From: Candidatus Treponema excrementipullorum
GTDB taxonomy: Bacteria; Spirochaetota; Spirochaetia; Treponematales; Treponemataceae
NCBI GenBank assembly: GCA_018883625.1
Contig: JAHLFV010000190.1
Span: 1-22,615, forward strand
Length of the DNA stretch: 22,615 bases
Reading direction: 5' to 3'
Shown: one piece after another, positions 13,765-22,615 of the stretch
How positions within the stretch are numbered: position 1 is the first letter of the stretch
Layout: each line of letters opens with the position of its first letter
Translations under genes and position numbers: made by a program
The notes under the pieces: model-generated
Told to the model about the DNA's origin: nothing
Databases searched by the model: none
Seen by the model: only the letters and a program-made list of their open reading frames with translations

Positions 13765-15114
13765 ATGAATAAGAACAAGAGTTATGAAATTGACATGTCC
13801 TCAGGACCGATTTTAGGTAAGCTGCTGAAATTTGCCGTTCCGTTGATTTTCTCCAGTGTTTTGCAGTTGCTTTTTAATGCCGCCGACATAGTGGTGGTAG
13901 GGCGTTTTGTCGGGGATAATTCCTTGGCTGCGGTGGGTTCTACCACATCGTTGATCAATTTGCTGACAAACTTGTTTATAGGTCTTTCTATCGGTTCCAA
14001 TGTTATTGCCGCCCACTATTACGGAGCACATAAACAACGTCATCTTAATCAAACGGTACACACTTCCATCCTATTGAGTCTTATCAGCGGTGTAGTACTT
14101 TCCGTTGCCGGCTTTTTCTTGAGCAGAACATTATTGGAACTGATGCAGTCTCCCCCGGAAGTACTTTCCTTGGCAACGGTATACTTAAAAATTTATTTTT
14201 TAGGTATGACGGCTACCATGGTGTACAATTTTGGTAGTGCCTTGTTGCGAGCCAAAGGTGATACAAAGCGTCCTTTGTATTTTTTGCTTTTTGCCGGTGT
14301 GGTAAATGTTATCCTCAATCTGATTTTTGTCATTGTGTTTAAAATGGACGTAGCAGGAGTTGCTTTGGCTACGGTTATTTCTCAGATAATATCTGCCGGG
14401 TTGGTTTTACGGTGTCTTTTTCTGGAAGAAAAAGGTTTTAAACTGTATATCGGACGGTTAAAAATCAACAGAGAAATATTTTTTAAAATTCTCAAAGTGG
14501 GTTTACCGGCAGGCTTTCAGGGAATAGTTTTTTCCCTTTCCAATGTTGTCATTCAATCTTCAGTCAATTCCTTTGGTTCTATAGTGATTGCAGGAAATTC
14601 CGCCGCTTCAAACTTGGAAGGTTTTGTCTACGTTTCTATGAATGCCTTTCATCAAGCGGCAATAACTGCCACCTCTCAAACCATGGGTGCCGGTAAAAAA
14701 GAACGACTTAACTCTGTAGTAATCATCAGCCAAGTATGTGTCCTTTGTGTAGGATTATTGTTGGGATGGTCTATGTTGTTTTTGGGACCATGGCTTTTAC
14801 AGATTTATTCTTCCAGTCCTGAGGTTATTGACGCCGGTCTTAACCGTATCAGCATTATAGGGCCAACTTATGCTTTGTGCGGGATGATGGATGTAATGGT
14901 AGGTGTTCTGCGGGGAATAGGGTACTCTTTATTGCCTATGGTCGTTTCTTTGGTAGGGGCTTGCGGATTGCGTCTTTTGTGGATAGCAACCGTGTTTCAA
15001 ATTCCCAGTTTACACACGATTATAGTGCTGTATATTTCTTATCCTGCTTCCTGGGTGTTGACCTTTTTGGCTCACGTATCCTGTTTTGTTTGGGCAAGAA
15101 AAAAGCTTCCGTAG
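13765..15114 (+). CDS. MATE family multidrug/Na+ efflux transporter
   Basis: A 449-residue integral membrane protein with about twelve hydrophobic helices in two halves. It belongs to the MATE family, whose members export cationic drugs or metabolites in exchange for Na+ or H+. The N-terminus, GPILGKLLKFAVPLIFSSVL and LFNAADIVVVGRFVGDNSLAAVGSTT, is typical of the DinF/NorM-like bacterial branch. The second half opens with ILKVGLPAGFQGIVFSLSNVV and ends with a basic tail (WARKKLP). The start ATG has only a weak purine-rich region upstream (AAGAAGAAAAAAAG). The substrate is unknown. Confidence 0.92.
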   Translation: MNKNKSYEIDMSSGPILGKLLKFAVPLIFSSVLQLLFNAADIVVVGRFVGDNSLAAVGSTTSLINLLTNLFIGLSIGSNVIAAHYYGAHKQRHLNQTVHTSILLSLISGVVLSVAGFFLSRTLLELMQSPPEVLSLATVYLKIYFLGMTATMVYNFGSALLRAKGDTKRPLYFLLFAGVVNVILNLIFVIVFKMDVAGVALATVISQIISAGLVLRCLFLEEKGFKLYIGRLKINREIFFKILKVGLPAGFQGIVFSLSNVVIQSSVNSFGSIVIAGNSAASNLEGFVYVSMNAFHQAAITATSQTMGAGKKERLNSVVIISQVCVLCVGLLLGWSMLFLGPWLLQIYSSSPEVIDAGLNRISIIGPTYALCGMMDVMVGVLRGIGYSLLPMVVSLVGACGLRLLWIATVFQIPSLHTIIVLYISYPASWVLTFLAHVSCFVWARKKLP

Positions 15115-15140
15115 TGCGTGCCGAAGCATTGTAAACGCTA

Positions 15141-15173
15141 AAAGTAAAAGGCGGTGGAGCGTATTGCTCCCCG
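15141..15173 (-). terminator. Terminator after the ArsC/Spx-like gene
   Basis: On the minus strand CGGGGAGC (15173-15166) pairs with GCTCCACCG (15160-15152), with one bulge, around AATAC. CCTTTTACTTTT follows. It sits three bases past the stop codon of the leftward gene and between convergent genes; on the plus strand it lacks a T-run. Confidence 0.55.
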
Positions 15174-15175
15174 TT

Positions 15176-15538
15176 CTAACTCCAGTTTTCCCATTTTTCG
15201 GGACAAAATCCTACAGAGGCTTTTTTCTCAGTAGTATTTCTTACAACGGGAGTTTTTACCAACAGAGGATTGTCCAAAATCTTATGGAATTTGTCTTCAT
15301 CGTCAAGGTATTTGAAGGAGGCAAAATCTTTGTTTTTAGGATCTGCTATAAAATCCAGCACCTCTTCTTTGCCGGAAAAGTCCTTTGCAAGACTGTTTAC
15401 AACAGCTTCCAGTTCCCCTTTACTGAAACCCTTTTCCTTTAAGTCTATAAACTGAAAATTTACCCGCCTTTCTTTGAAAAACCGTTGGGCTTTTTTTGTT
15501 TCAAAACATTTGCCTGTACCGAAAATCTGAATTGCCAT
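15176..15538 (-). CDS. ArsC/Spx family thioredoxin-fold protein
   Basis: A 120-residue protein of the ArsC/Spx/YffB family. It starts with the strand AIQIFGTGKC and the helix ETKKAQRFFKERRVNFQFIDL. A single cysteine is at position 11 (GKCFET). In arsenate reductases the equivalent cysteine attacks arsenate. The loop LLVKTPVVRN (about 92-101) carries the family cis-proline and an arginine at R100. It lacks a CxxC motif as found in Spx, and there is no arsenic-resistance neighbour, so arsenate reduction is not supported and a general redox role is only a guess. It lies 66 bases after the phosphoesterase gene on the same strand and may share its mRNA. Confidence 0.8.
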   Translation of the reverse strand: MAIQIFGTGKCFETKKAQRFFKERRVNFQFIDLKEKGFSKGELEAVVNSLAKDFSGKEEVLDFIADPKNKDFASFKYLDDEDKFHKILDNPLLVKTPVVRNTTEKKASVGFCPEKWENWS

Positions 15539-15604
15539 GATGATACTATAAAAGTAACCGATAGTTTTTTCAACTAAGACAGGGTAGGGGCGATGTGGAG
15601 CACA

Positions 15605-16213
15605 TTACCGGTTTGCCGGATGGAAAACAAGTTCTTTTAAGATTTTGTTTTCAAGATTTCTCAGTTGCATGCGCACTCCGGACTGTACTGTTTCTATTAC
15701 ACCAAAGGTTTTTCCGGTTTCCGTTTTGGGAATTGATATGGAACCGGGATTAAAAAACAGAGAGCCTTCCTGTACTTCCAAGAGAGGAACATGGGTATGT
15801 CCCTGTATAAAAACAGTTCCTGCCGGGTTATTTTTTAGAAGACTTTCTCGGTCAAACAGATGTCCGTGATGAATAAAAACCATGCAGGTACGTTTGTTTG
15901 GTGACTGCGCTCCTGTTCCGTTTCCGAAAACATATAATCTGGTGTGGGACTCCAAAACGGGGAACTCCAACAACATTTGATCAACTTCGCTGTCACAGTT
16001 GCCCCGAACAGAAATAATTTTGTCTTTAAAGCTGTTAAGCAAACCGGCACAGTCTCCCGGATTGTATCCGGCAGGAATGGCGTTTCTGGGACCGTGATTG
16101 AGATAGTCTCCGCAGATGATAACTCCATCCCCATCCTCTGAATCTATGATTTCCTTACATCTTTTTAAGTCTTCGTAAGAACCGTGTATGTCTGAAAGAA
16201 CAAAAAACTTCAT
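15605..16213 (-). CDS. YfcE-type metallophosphoesterase
   Basis: A 202-residue calcineurin-like phosphodiesterase of the YfcE/MJ0936 type, with two metal ions (usually Mn) and poorly defined natural substrates. All five motifs are present in order: LSDIHG (D8, H10), ICGDYLNHGPRN (D36), VRGNCDSEVD (N72), FIHHGHLF (H115/H116) and QGHTHVPLLE (H139, H141). The C-terminal FFNPGSISIPK matches the family. GGAG about ten bases before the ATG supports the start. It is divergent from the potassium transporter operon, and the shared upstream region contains a run of 12 G. Confidence 0.92.
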   Translation of the reverse strand: MKFFVLSDIHGSYEDLKRCKEIIDSEDGDGVIICGDYLNHGPRNAIPAGYNPGDCAGLLNSFKDKIISVRGNCDSEVDQMLLEFPVLESHTRLYVFGNGTGAQSPNKRTCMVFIHHGHLFDRESLLKNNPAGTVFIQGHTHVPLLEVQEGSLFFNPGSISIPKTETGKTFGVIETVQSGVRMQLRNLENKILKELVFHPANR

Positions 16214-16286
16214 AGTGATTTTTCTCCGCTGTTAAAATACTTGAAAACAGTTTTTTTTGCAATAAAAACAGAAATCACACCTTGCA

Positions 16287-16298
16287 GGGGGGGGGGGG
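16287..16298. repeat. Poly(G) tract of 12 between divergent genes
   Basis: Twelve consecutive G (C on the other strand) lie between the phosphoesterase and ktrB. TTGCAG (16282-16287) and TAAAAT (16302-16307) flank the tract like -35 and -10 boxes, with a 14-base spacer made mostly of G. Such tracts change length by polymerase slippage. The count is also open to sequencing error. Confidence 0.85.
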
Positions 16299-16429
16299 TA
16301 CTAAAATGTCTTTTATCGTAATGGTACTTTTACATAACCGGTGACTTGAGAATTTATTGGAAGTTTTATAACACAAAATTAATAAAAATCTTATTCCGTG
16401 AACTTCTTATTAGTGATATAGTACCTGTT

Positions 16430-17764
16430 ATGAAAGTTGTCTCCGGCAATATTAAGTTTTTTTCTTATTTCATTTTATTGATTTTAACCGGGTCTTTATT
16501 GTTGCAGTTGCCTTGGTGTTATGTGGAAGGTGAGCCTGTTGCCTATGTGGATGCTTTATTTACTTCTGTTTCTGCTGTGTGCGTAACAGGTCTGTCTACA
16601 GTTCCCATGGATATATATACCAACCAAGGTTTTTTTGTCATTTTGCTTTTAATCGAATTTGGCGGTTTGGGAATTTTGACCTTTGTCTCTTTGATTTTTT
16701 CTTTGCCTAAAAAGAAAATTTCCTTACTGAACGGCAAATTTGTCAAAGAGTATTTTATTGCAGATGTGGATTACAATCCCCGCAAAATCTTAAAAAGCAT
16801 ATTTGAATATACTATTATAATTCAATTTATGGGGTTTGTGCTTTTGCTTCCGGCTCTCTATCTGTCCGGTTCAAAGGATTGGGTTTTTGATTCTTTATTT
16901 TTATCTATTTCCGCTTTTTGTAATGCAGGTTTTTCTCCTTATAACACATCTTTGCAACCCTTTGAAAATAACTTTTATGTGCTTACTGTTATTATGGGAC
17001 TTATTGTCTTGGGGGGAATCGGCTTTATCGTAATAAAAAACTGTTCTCAAATTCTACAAGGCAAGGCTAGAAAACTTGCTCTTCACTCAAAAATCGTATT
17101 GGTTATGGCTGTCACTCTTATAGTAGGGGGAGCTCTGTTTATTTTTGCGGTGGAAGAGAAAAAGTGTTTTGCAGACTATTCTTTTATTAAAAAAATTTTC
17201 CTTTCCCTGTTTCAGTCTGTAACTACCCGAACGGCAGGATTTGAAGTAACACCTCAAGGCAGTTTTGACGCCTCTGTTACTATTTTTGACACCTTGCTGA
17301 TGTTCATCGGTGGAGCTCCCGGTTCCATTGCCGGTGGTGTAAAGACGACTACTGTGTTTGTTGCCGTTCTCTACGCTATTGACGGTAATCAGCAGCGAAA
17401 TACTGTCAAAATCGGCAATTATCAGTTACCGCCGGAATTGGTCAATAAAGCGATTACCATTGTTTCTCGCAGTATTTTATTGCTTTTTGTGGTAACGATT
17501 TTATTATCTTTTTCTGAAAGTGCTTCCTTGGATGCCGGAACTATGAGAATTTCTGAACTGGTTTTTGAGGCTACATCGGCCTTTGCCACTGTCGGTTTGT
17601 CTCACGGAATCACCGGTTCGTTAAGTACTACAGGAAAAATTATTTTGATTTTAACTATGTTTATCGGAAGAACGGGAATTTTTGCCATGTCGCTGCATAT
17701 TTCCCGTTACAGTACAGAAGATAATCAAGTTGGATATCCGAAAGAGTCTGTACTTTTGGGATAA
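16430..17764 (+). CDS. KtrB/TrkH-family potassium transporter, membrane subunit
   Basis: The ion-conducting subunit of a Ktr/Trk K+ uptake system. With the ATG at 16430 the protein has 444 residues, normal for KtrB; a longer frame starts only at a TTG (16346). Four repeated membrane-pore-membrane units are visible, each with one filter glycine: SAVCVTGLST (G54), SAFCNAGFSP (G167), VTTRTAGFEV (G270) and SAFATVGLSH (G389). GGAPGSIAGGVKTTT (294-308) is the intramembrane gating loop of the third unit. No good Shine-Dalgarno is seen. The regulatory subunit gene follows after 43 bases. The region upstream contains the 12-G tract, so expression may be phase-variable. Confidence 0.93.
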   Translation: MKVVSGNIKFFSYFILLILTGSLLLQLPWCYVEGEPVAYVDALFTSVSAVCVTGLSTVPMDIYTNQGFFVILLLIEFGGLGILTFVSLIFSLPKKKISLLNGKFVKEYFIADVDYNPRKILKSIFEYTIIIQFMGFVLLLPALYLSGSKDWVFDSLFLSISAFCNAGFSPYNTSLQPFENNFYVLTVIMGLIVLGGIGFIVIKNCSQILQGKARKLALHSKIVLVMAVTLIVGGALFIFAVEEKKCFADYSFIKKIFLSLFQSVTTRTAGFEVTPQGSFDASVTIFDTLLMFIGGAPGSIAGGVKTTTVFVAVLYAIDGNQQRNTVKIGNYQLPPELVNKAITIVSRSILLLFVVTILLSFSESASLDAGTMRISELVFEATSAFATVGLSHGITGSLSTTGKIILILTMFIGRTGIFAMSLHISRYSTEDNQVGYPKESVLLG

Positions 17765-17807
17765 AATATACACTTCAGTGGGGAGTGCCCACAATACGGA
17801 GGATTAT

Positions 17808-18569
17808 ATGTTACAGATAGCCATCATAGGGTTGGGAACCTTAGGAATTCGTATGTTGGAAGAATTGGCAGAATCTGACGCAGAATTGATCATCATCGAT
17901 AAAGATGAAGAAATTGTGGAGCAATATAAAAAATTTGCCACTGCTCCTTATATTTTGGATGCCACCAACGAAAATGCTCTTCAGGAAGTTATTTCCAAAG
18001 ATTTGGATGTTGCCATTATCGATATGAGCAATAATTTGGAAGCTACCATCATGACTACAAATTACCTTCATAAGTTGGGTATAAAAAAAATTATTGTGGA
18101 AGCACGAAATAATCGACAGGGAGAAGTTTTGGAAACCGTAGGGGCTACCAAGATTGTGTATCCTGAACTGGAAGCAGCAAAACGTATCACGCCTATGTTG
18201 TTCTCCAATCACATGGAAGTGATTCAGCTTTCTCCGGATTTTGCTCTGGCGGAGATAACTATAAGCGATGCTCTTGTGGGGCAAACTTTAGGTCAAACCC
18301 ATATTCGTCAAGATTGGAACCTAAACGTGGTGGCCTATCGGGAAGACGATAACGATGACTTTCAGTTTGTTTCCTCTCCCAATTTTAAATTGGAACAAAA
18401 CTATAAGTTGTTGGTTGCCGGCAAAAACGAAGATATTACCCGATATTCTGCCTTATCGGGACATGTAGAATCAGATAAAAAGACTAATTTCTTTACAAAA
18501 CTTCTTAAAAAAAGTGGCACAAAGAAAAAGACGGAAGATAAAAAGGATAAAGAGACTAAAAGTAATTAA
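17808..18569 (+). CDS. KtrA/TrkA-family potassium uptake regulatory subunit
   Basis: The cytoplasmic RCK-domain subunit that assembles as a ring on KtrB and gates it in response to nucleotides. The 253-residue protein starts MLQIAIIGLGTLGIRMLEEL, a Rossmann nucleotide-binding motif (GxGxxG). The acidic residue in IIIDKDE (about 32) fits NAD(H)/ATP-type binding. VIDATNENALQEV-like sequence (ILDATNENAL) and AIIDMSNNLEATI are typical RCK-N strands. An RCK-C domain begins near 145 (FALAEITISDALVGQTL). A lysine-rich tail of about 25 residues is unusual. GGAGG six bases before the ATG fixes the start and excludes an upstream extension overlapping ktrB. Confidence 0.93.
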   Translation: MLQIAIIGLGTLGIRMLEELAESDAELIIIDKDEEIVEQYKKFATAPYILDATNENALQEVISKDLDVAIIDMSNNLEATIMTTNYLHKLGIKKIIVEARNNRQGEVLETVGATKIVYPELEAAKRITPMLFSNHMEVIQLSPDFALAEITISDALVGQTLGQTHIRQDWNLNVVAYREDDNDDFQFVSSPNFKLEQNYKLLVAGKNEDITRYSALSGHVESDKKTNFFTKLLKKSGTKKKTEDKKDKETKSN

Positions 18570-18624
18570 GTCTTATGAGGATAACTACATTGAATTTTTT
18601 GATTATAATTTATAGAATAAAAAA

Positions 18625-21600
18625 ATGTTTCGTATTTATGTAGAACGGAAAGCTGGTTTCCAAAACGAGGCAGCCAGAATAAGTAAAGAGATTGTTGATT
18701 TTTTGGGAATTACCGGTTTGCGTTCATTGCGGTATCTTAACAGATATGACGTGGAGAATGTCAGTGAGCAAAATGTAAAACTTGCTGGGGTAAGGATTTT
18801 TTCGGAACCCCAAAGCGACAGCTTTGTTTTTGACACTTTGTCTTTACAGCCGGAAGACAAGGTTATTGTGTGGGAGTACTTGCCGGGACAATATGATCAA
18901 CGTTCCGATTCGGCTCAACAATGTCTTTCTTTGCTTTTGGCAGGTTTGGAAGAAAATCTTTCTCAAGAGGAAAGAGGGAATTCTGCTCTTGCTCCGAAAG
19001 TCCGTTGTGCAAAAATGGTTATTCTTCGAGGAGATTTGAGTCTTCAGGACATAGAAAAAATACAAAAATATTTGATAAATCCCGTAGATTCCCGGTTAGC
19101 ATCTACAGAAAAACCGGCAACCCTTGAAATGGCTCTTTCAACTCCAGAAGATATACCGGTATTTCAGGGTTTTATAGATTTTAATGAAAGTGAACTAAAA
19201 GTTTTTTATGACAAAATGGGCTTGGCCATGGATATGGCAGACCTGTCCTTTTTGCAACAGTATTTCAAAAAAGAAGGACGGAACCCGACAGAAACAGAAA
19301 TTAAGGTTTTGGATACTTATTGGTCAGATCATTGCCGTCACACAACATTTAATACGATTTTAGATGATATAGCCATAGAAGAAGGTGATTTTTCCCAACG
19401 GTTCAAAAAGTCTTTGGATATATACAAAGAATTGCGAACTGCTTTATATCAGAATAAAGACAAGCCTGTTACTTTGATGGATATGGCTGTTATTGGAGCA
19501 AAGTATCTTAAAAAGCAAGGCTTAATGGACCATGTGGAAGTTTCTGAAGAAATCAATGCGTGTTCGGTATATATCGATGTGGAATATACTCATCCGCAAC
19601 CGGCTACAGAAAAATGGCTGTTGATGTTCAAAAACGAAACCCACAATCATCCTACAGAGATAGAACCTTTCGGTGGTGCCGCTACTTGTATCGGTGGTGC
19701 CATCCGTGATCCTCTTTCCGGTCGGTCTTGGGTATATCAGGCTTTGCGAGTTACCGGGGCTGCCGATCCGCGACGGCCTCTTTCGGAAACGCGGGAGGGG
19801 AAACTTCCTCAGATGAAGCTTACCCGAGAAGCTGCATCTGGATTCAGTTCTTACGGAAATCAAATCGGTCTTACAACAGGACAGGTGGCAGAAATATATC
19901 ATCCCGGTTTTGAAGCTAAACGCATGGAATTGGGTGCCGTTATTGCGGCAGCCCCGGCAGCCCATGTGGTTCGCCAGGAACCTCGACCGGGAGACATTGT
20001 AGTCTTGGTTGGTGGGGGTACCGGCCGAGACGGTATCGGGGGAGCTACCGGTTCTTCTAAAGTACACACCACCCAGTCCGTTATCCAAGCGGCAGCAGAA
20101 GTCCAAAAAGGAAACGCTGTAGAAGAGCGTAAAATACAACGGTTGTTCAGAAATCCTGAAGTCAGTAAAAAGATTCGTCGCTGTAACGACTTCGGTGCCG
20201 GCGGTGTTGCGGTAGCCGTAGGAGAATTAGCTCCCGGTTTACAGATTAATTTAGACGCTGTTCCTAAAAAGTATGAAGGTCTTAACGGCACCGAGTTAGC
20301 TATTTCCGAATCCCAGGAACGTATGGCATTAGTCGTAGCTCCTGAAAACGTAGAATTTATTATGACTTCTGCTGCCGCAGAAAATCTTAATGCAGCGGTG
20401 ATTGCAGAAGTTACAGATACAAACCGTTTGATTATGAGCTGGCGGGGAAAAGTCATTGTAGACATCGACAGAGAATTTTTGGATACGGCAGGAGCTCAAA
20501 GAAGTGCCAAAGCTTTTGTGTACTCTCCGGTAAAAGCTGATTCACCTCTCATTAAACCTCTAGACTCTGTGTCAAAAGTACTGACTGGTGAGGCTACACC
20601 GGAAAAAGCTACTACTGCCTGGAAAACAGCCCTGGCAGACTTAGCCTGTTGCAGTCAGCGAGGTTTGGGAGAATGCTTTGACGGTTCTATCGGTGCTGCA
20701 TCGGTATTGTTCCCGTACGGAGGCCGGTATCAGGGAACGCCGGAGGCCGGAATGGTTGCTAAAATACCGGTGACTTCGCCTTACGAAACAAAAACTGTCA
20801 GCTTTATGAGTTACGGTTATGACCCCCGAGTGGCACAGTGGAGTCCTTGGCACGGTGCTCAAATTGCCGTTTTATCTTCTTTGGCAAAAATCGGGGCTTT
20901 AGGGGGAAACCCTGCCGATTGTAGTTTAACTTTCCAGGAATACTTTGAAAGAACAGCTTCCCCGGAGGCTTGGGGTAAACCTACTGCCGCCCTCCTTGGT
21001 GCTTTGGAAGCTCAAAAAGCCACAAAAACGGGAGCCATTGGCGGAAAAGACAGCATGTCTGGCTCTTTTCAAGATTTAAAGGTGCCTCCTACTTTGGTAT
21101 CTTTTGCCGTTACTACCGGTAGGGAAGAACAAGTTCGGGGCGGCAGTTTTACGGAAACTTCTCATCCCGTGTATATGATTACTGTGCCGTATACCGGAGA
21201 TTTGGCTCCGGATTTTGAGGTGTTCAATAAAAATATGCAAGCTCTTCAGGGGTTTGCCGATAACATCTTAGCTGCCTATCCTGTAGGTGCCGGCGGTATT
21301 GCAGAAGCTTTAACAAAAATGTCCTTAGGTAACAAAATAGGTGTTATTTTAACGGATACTTTGCCTATGCCTACGTTGGACGCATTGGGAGGACAAACTT
21401 CTTCTTTGGATTCTCTTTTCTTACCGGCTTTCGGTAGTGTACTGGTAGAGGCAAAAGGCGGTGTGTCTCCTGTTGACTTTATGGCTGCCGGTTTTGCCGA
21501 AAATACCGTGTACATGATTGGTTCCACCACGGAAGAGAGAGCAATACAGGTGGTTATTCCCGGTATGCCTTCCTTTGCCTTGGATTTGGATGATTTGGAA

Positions 21601-22602
21601 AAAACGTGGGAAGAACCATTATCAAAGGTATTCCCTCCCGTTTCTTCTTCAGAGAAAAGTAGTTTGGAGGACTTTGCTCTTTCTCGGCACAACTCTTGGA
21701 AAGAAGCTCGGGAAAATAAAAAATCTTCCGTTACGATTTTGAAAGGTGCAAAACCCAAGGTTCTTTTGCCGGTATTCCCCGGAACAAACTGTGAGTTTGA
21801 CATGGAACGGGCCTTTAATTTAGCTGGGGGAGATAGTAAAATTTTAGTATTCAGAAATAATACTCCTCAGGCTTTGGCGGACTCTTTGGAAGCTCTTGAA
21901 CATGAGTTAAAGTCCTCTCAGATTTTGGCCCTTTCCGGCGGATTTTCTGCCGGTGACGAACCTGACGGTTCCGGTAAGTTTATTGCAAACGTATTGCGGT
22001 CTCCTGCCGTTGCCCGGGAAGTTATGGCTTTGTTGGAAAAGCGGGACGGGCTTGTGCTGGGTATCTGTAACGGATTCCAAGCCTTGATAAAGACGGGACT
22101 GGTACCTTATGGGCGGATTATGGAACCTGCCGAAGATATGCCCACCTTGACTTTTAATACGATTGGTCGGCATATTTCCCGAATTGCCAGAACCAGGATT
22201 GTATCTTTAACATCACCGTGGTCTCAACATCCTTCTTTGCAGGAAGATGCGGTACACCTTGTACCCATTTCTCACGGAGAAGGACGGATCATTATGAGCA
22301 GAGACTTTGCCAAAGAACTTTTCGAAAAAGGTCAGGTATTCACTCAATATGTGGATACGGAAGGTGCGGTGGCTGTTTGTGAACCGGATAATCCCAACGG
22401 CTCTGCTTATGCCATAGAAGGATTAACCAGTCCTGACGGTCGAGTTTTGGGAAAAATGGGACACAGCGAGCGTACTGTGGGCACAGATACTTGGGGAAGT
22501 TGCGGCAGTTTGATTAAAAATGTGGCTCACAGCGGTAAGGGAAGTGTAAGAGAAAGCTCTTGCCAAAATATTTTTGCTGCAGGTGTTTCTTATTTTGCAT
22601 AA
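18625..22602 (+). CDS. purL: Phosphoribosylformylglycinamidine synthase, single-chain
   Basis: FGAM synthase carries out the fourth step of purine synthesis: FGAR + glutamine + ATP give FGAM. All domains are on one chain of 1325 residues. They are an N-terminal PurS-like part (about 1-150), a linker, and the synthetase halves, with TETEIKVLDTYWSDHCRHTTF (about 224-245), the FKNETHNHPTEIEPFGGAAT block and a second half from about 690. The C-terminal class I glutaminase starts at KVLLPVFPGTNCEFD and has C1148 (GICNGFQ), H1280 and E1282 (GHSERT). Divergent linker sequence fits the Clostridia/Streptococcus-type clade rather than the E. coli type. TATAAT (18604-18609) lies only 15 bases before the ATG and no Shine-Dalgarno is seen. 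No other pur genes are in the window. Confidence 0.95.
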   Translation: MFRIYVERKAGFQNEAARISKEIVDFLGITGLRSLRYLNRYDVENVSEQNVKLAGVRIFSEPQSDSFVFDTLSLQPEDKVIVWEYLPGQYDQRSDSAQQCLSLLLAGLEENLSQEERGNSALAPKVRCAKMVILRGDLSLQDIEKIQKYLINPVDSRLASTEKPATLEMALSTPEDIPVFQGFIDFNESELKVFYDKMGLAMDMADLSFLQQYFKKEGRNPTETEIKVLDTYWSDHCRHTTFNTILDDIAIEEGDFSQRFKKSLDIYKELRTALYQNKDKPVTLMDMAVIGAKYLKKQGLMDHVEVSEEINACSVYIDVEYTHPQPATEKWLLMFKNETHNHPTEIEPFGGAATCIGGAIRDPLSGRSWVYQALRVTGAADPRRPLSETREGKLPQMKLTREAASGFSSYGNQIGLTTGQVAEIYHPGFEAKRMELGAVIAAAPAAHVVRQEPRPGDIVVLVGGGTGRDGIGGATGSSKVHTTQSVIQAAAEVQKGNAVEERKIQRLFRNPEVSKKIRRCNDFGAGGVAVAVGELAPGLQINLDAVPKKYEGLNGTELAISESQERMALVVAPENVEFIMTSAAAENLNAAVIAEVTDTNRLIMSWRGKVIVDIDREFLDTAGAQRSAKAFVYSPVKADSPLIKPLDSVSKVLTGEATPEKATTAWKTALADLACCSQRGLGECFDGSIGAASVLFPYGGRYQGTPEAGMVAKIPVTSPYETKTVSFMSYGYDPRVAQWSPWHGAQIAVLSSLAKIGALGGNPADCSLTFQEYFERTASPEAWGKPTAALLGALEAQKATKTGAIGGKDSMSGSFQDLKVPPTLVSFAVTTGREEQVRGGSFTETSHPVYMITVPYTGDLAPDFEVFNKNMQALQGFADNILAAYPVGAGGIAEALTKMSLGNKIGVILTDTLPMPTLDALGGQTSSLDSLFLPAFGSVLVEAKGGVSPVDFMAAGFAENTVYMIGSTTEERAIQVVIPGMPSFALDLDDLEKTWEEPLSKVFPPVSSSEKSSLEDFALSRHNSWKEARENKKSSVTILKGAKPKVLLPVFPGTNCEFDMERAFNLAGGDSKILVFRNNTPQALADSLEALEHELKSSQILALSGGFSAGDEPDGSGKFIANVLRSPAVAREVMALLEKRDGLVLGICNGFQALIKTGLVPYGRIMEPAEDMPTLTFNTIGRHISRIARTRIVSLTSPWSQHPSLQEDAVHLVPISHGEGRIIMSRDFAKELFEKGQVFTQYVDTEGAVAVCEPDNPNGSAYAIEGLTSPDGRVLGKMGHSERTVGTDTWGSCGSLIKNVAHSGKGSVRESSCQNIFAAGVSYFA

Positions 22603-22615
22603 TGTGTTTATAGTA

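Noticed and set aside
15086..15442. A 118-codon plus-strand frame after the MATE gene
   Set aside because: It overlaps the ArsC/Spx-like gene in antisense and has no ribosome binding site or recognisable family.
16346..16429. N-terminal extension of KtrB from a TTG at 16346
   Set aside because: KtrB proteins usually start close to the first membrane helix, and the ATG at 16430 gives the normal length; the upstream part is probably the mRNA leader.
18570..18624. A purine riboswitch upstream of purL
   Set aside because: Only 55 bases separate the genes and no conserved junction or paired stems are visible.

Overview
The window looks like a chromosome segment of a low-to-moderate GC spirochaete, probably Treponema or a relative of Sphaerochaeta. 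This assignment is an inference. It rests on the Cas9, which from memory resembles the Sphaerochaeta globosa protein, on a long single-chain PurL of the Clostridia/Treponema type, and on a poly(G) tract of the kind treponemes use near promoters. No rRNA, tRNA or complete CRISPR array is visible.

Region 1 (1-5052) is a compact type II CRISPR-Cas locus. cas9, cas1 and cas2 are read leftward with overlapping ends, and no csn2 or cas4 is visible, so gene content says II-C. Facing them at 52-162 is a small transcription unit: an ideal promoter, a structured RNA and a strong terminator. It has the layout of a tracrRNA and ends just before the cas2 stop codon. The repeat-spacer array is not in the window and probably lies left of position 1. 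Cas9 keeps all RuvC and HNH catalytic residues.

Region 2 (about 5170-7450) is an A/T-rich scrap yard. The first 19 codons of an Rpn-like nuclease gene with an intact ribosome binding site run into one end of a wrecked IS256-family element. The two inverted ends (5319-5349, 7415-7445) flank C-terminal and N-terminal transposase fragments. Between those fragments sits an intact gene for an AAA ATPase fused to a PD-(D/E)XK-like nuclease domain.

Region 3 (7490-11483) holds a small membrane protein and, divergently, rex with serC and serA (serine and pyridoxal phosphate biosynthesis). The region between them carries two excellent Rex operators. One overlaps the rex promoter start point (autoregulation); the other lies towards the membrane protein gene.

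Region 4 (11484-16213) holds housekeeping genes: arfB (ribosome rescue) behind a leader with strong hairpins, a fructosamine kinase-family gene, a ProXp-ala-type tRNA deacylase, a MATE transporter, an ArsC/Spx-like protein and a YfcE-type phosphoesterase.

Region 5 (16214-22602) starts with a 12-G tract placed between promoter-like elements upstream of a KtrB/KtrA potassium uptake pair, which makes that operon a candidate for phase variation. It ends with the full-length purL gene for FGAM synthase.
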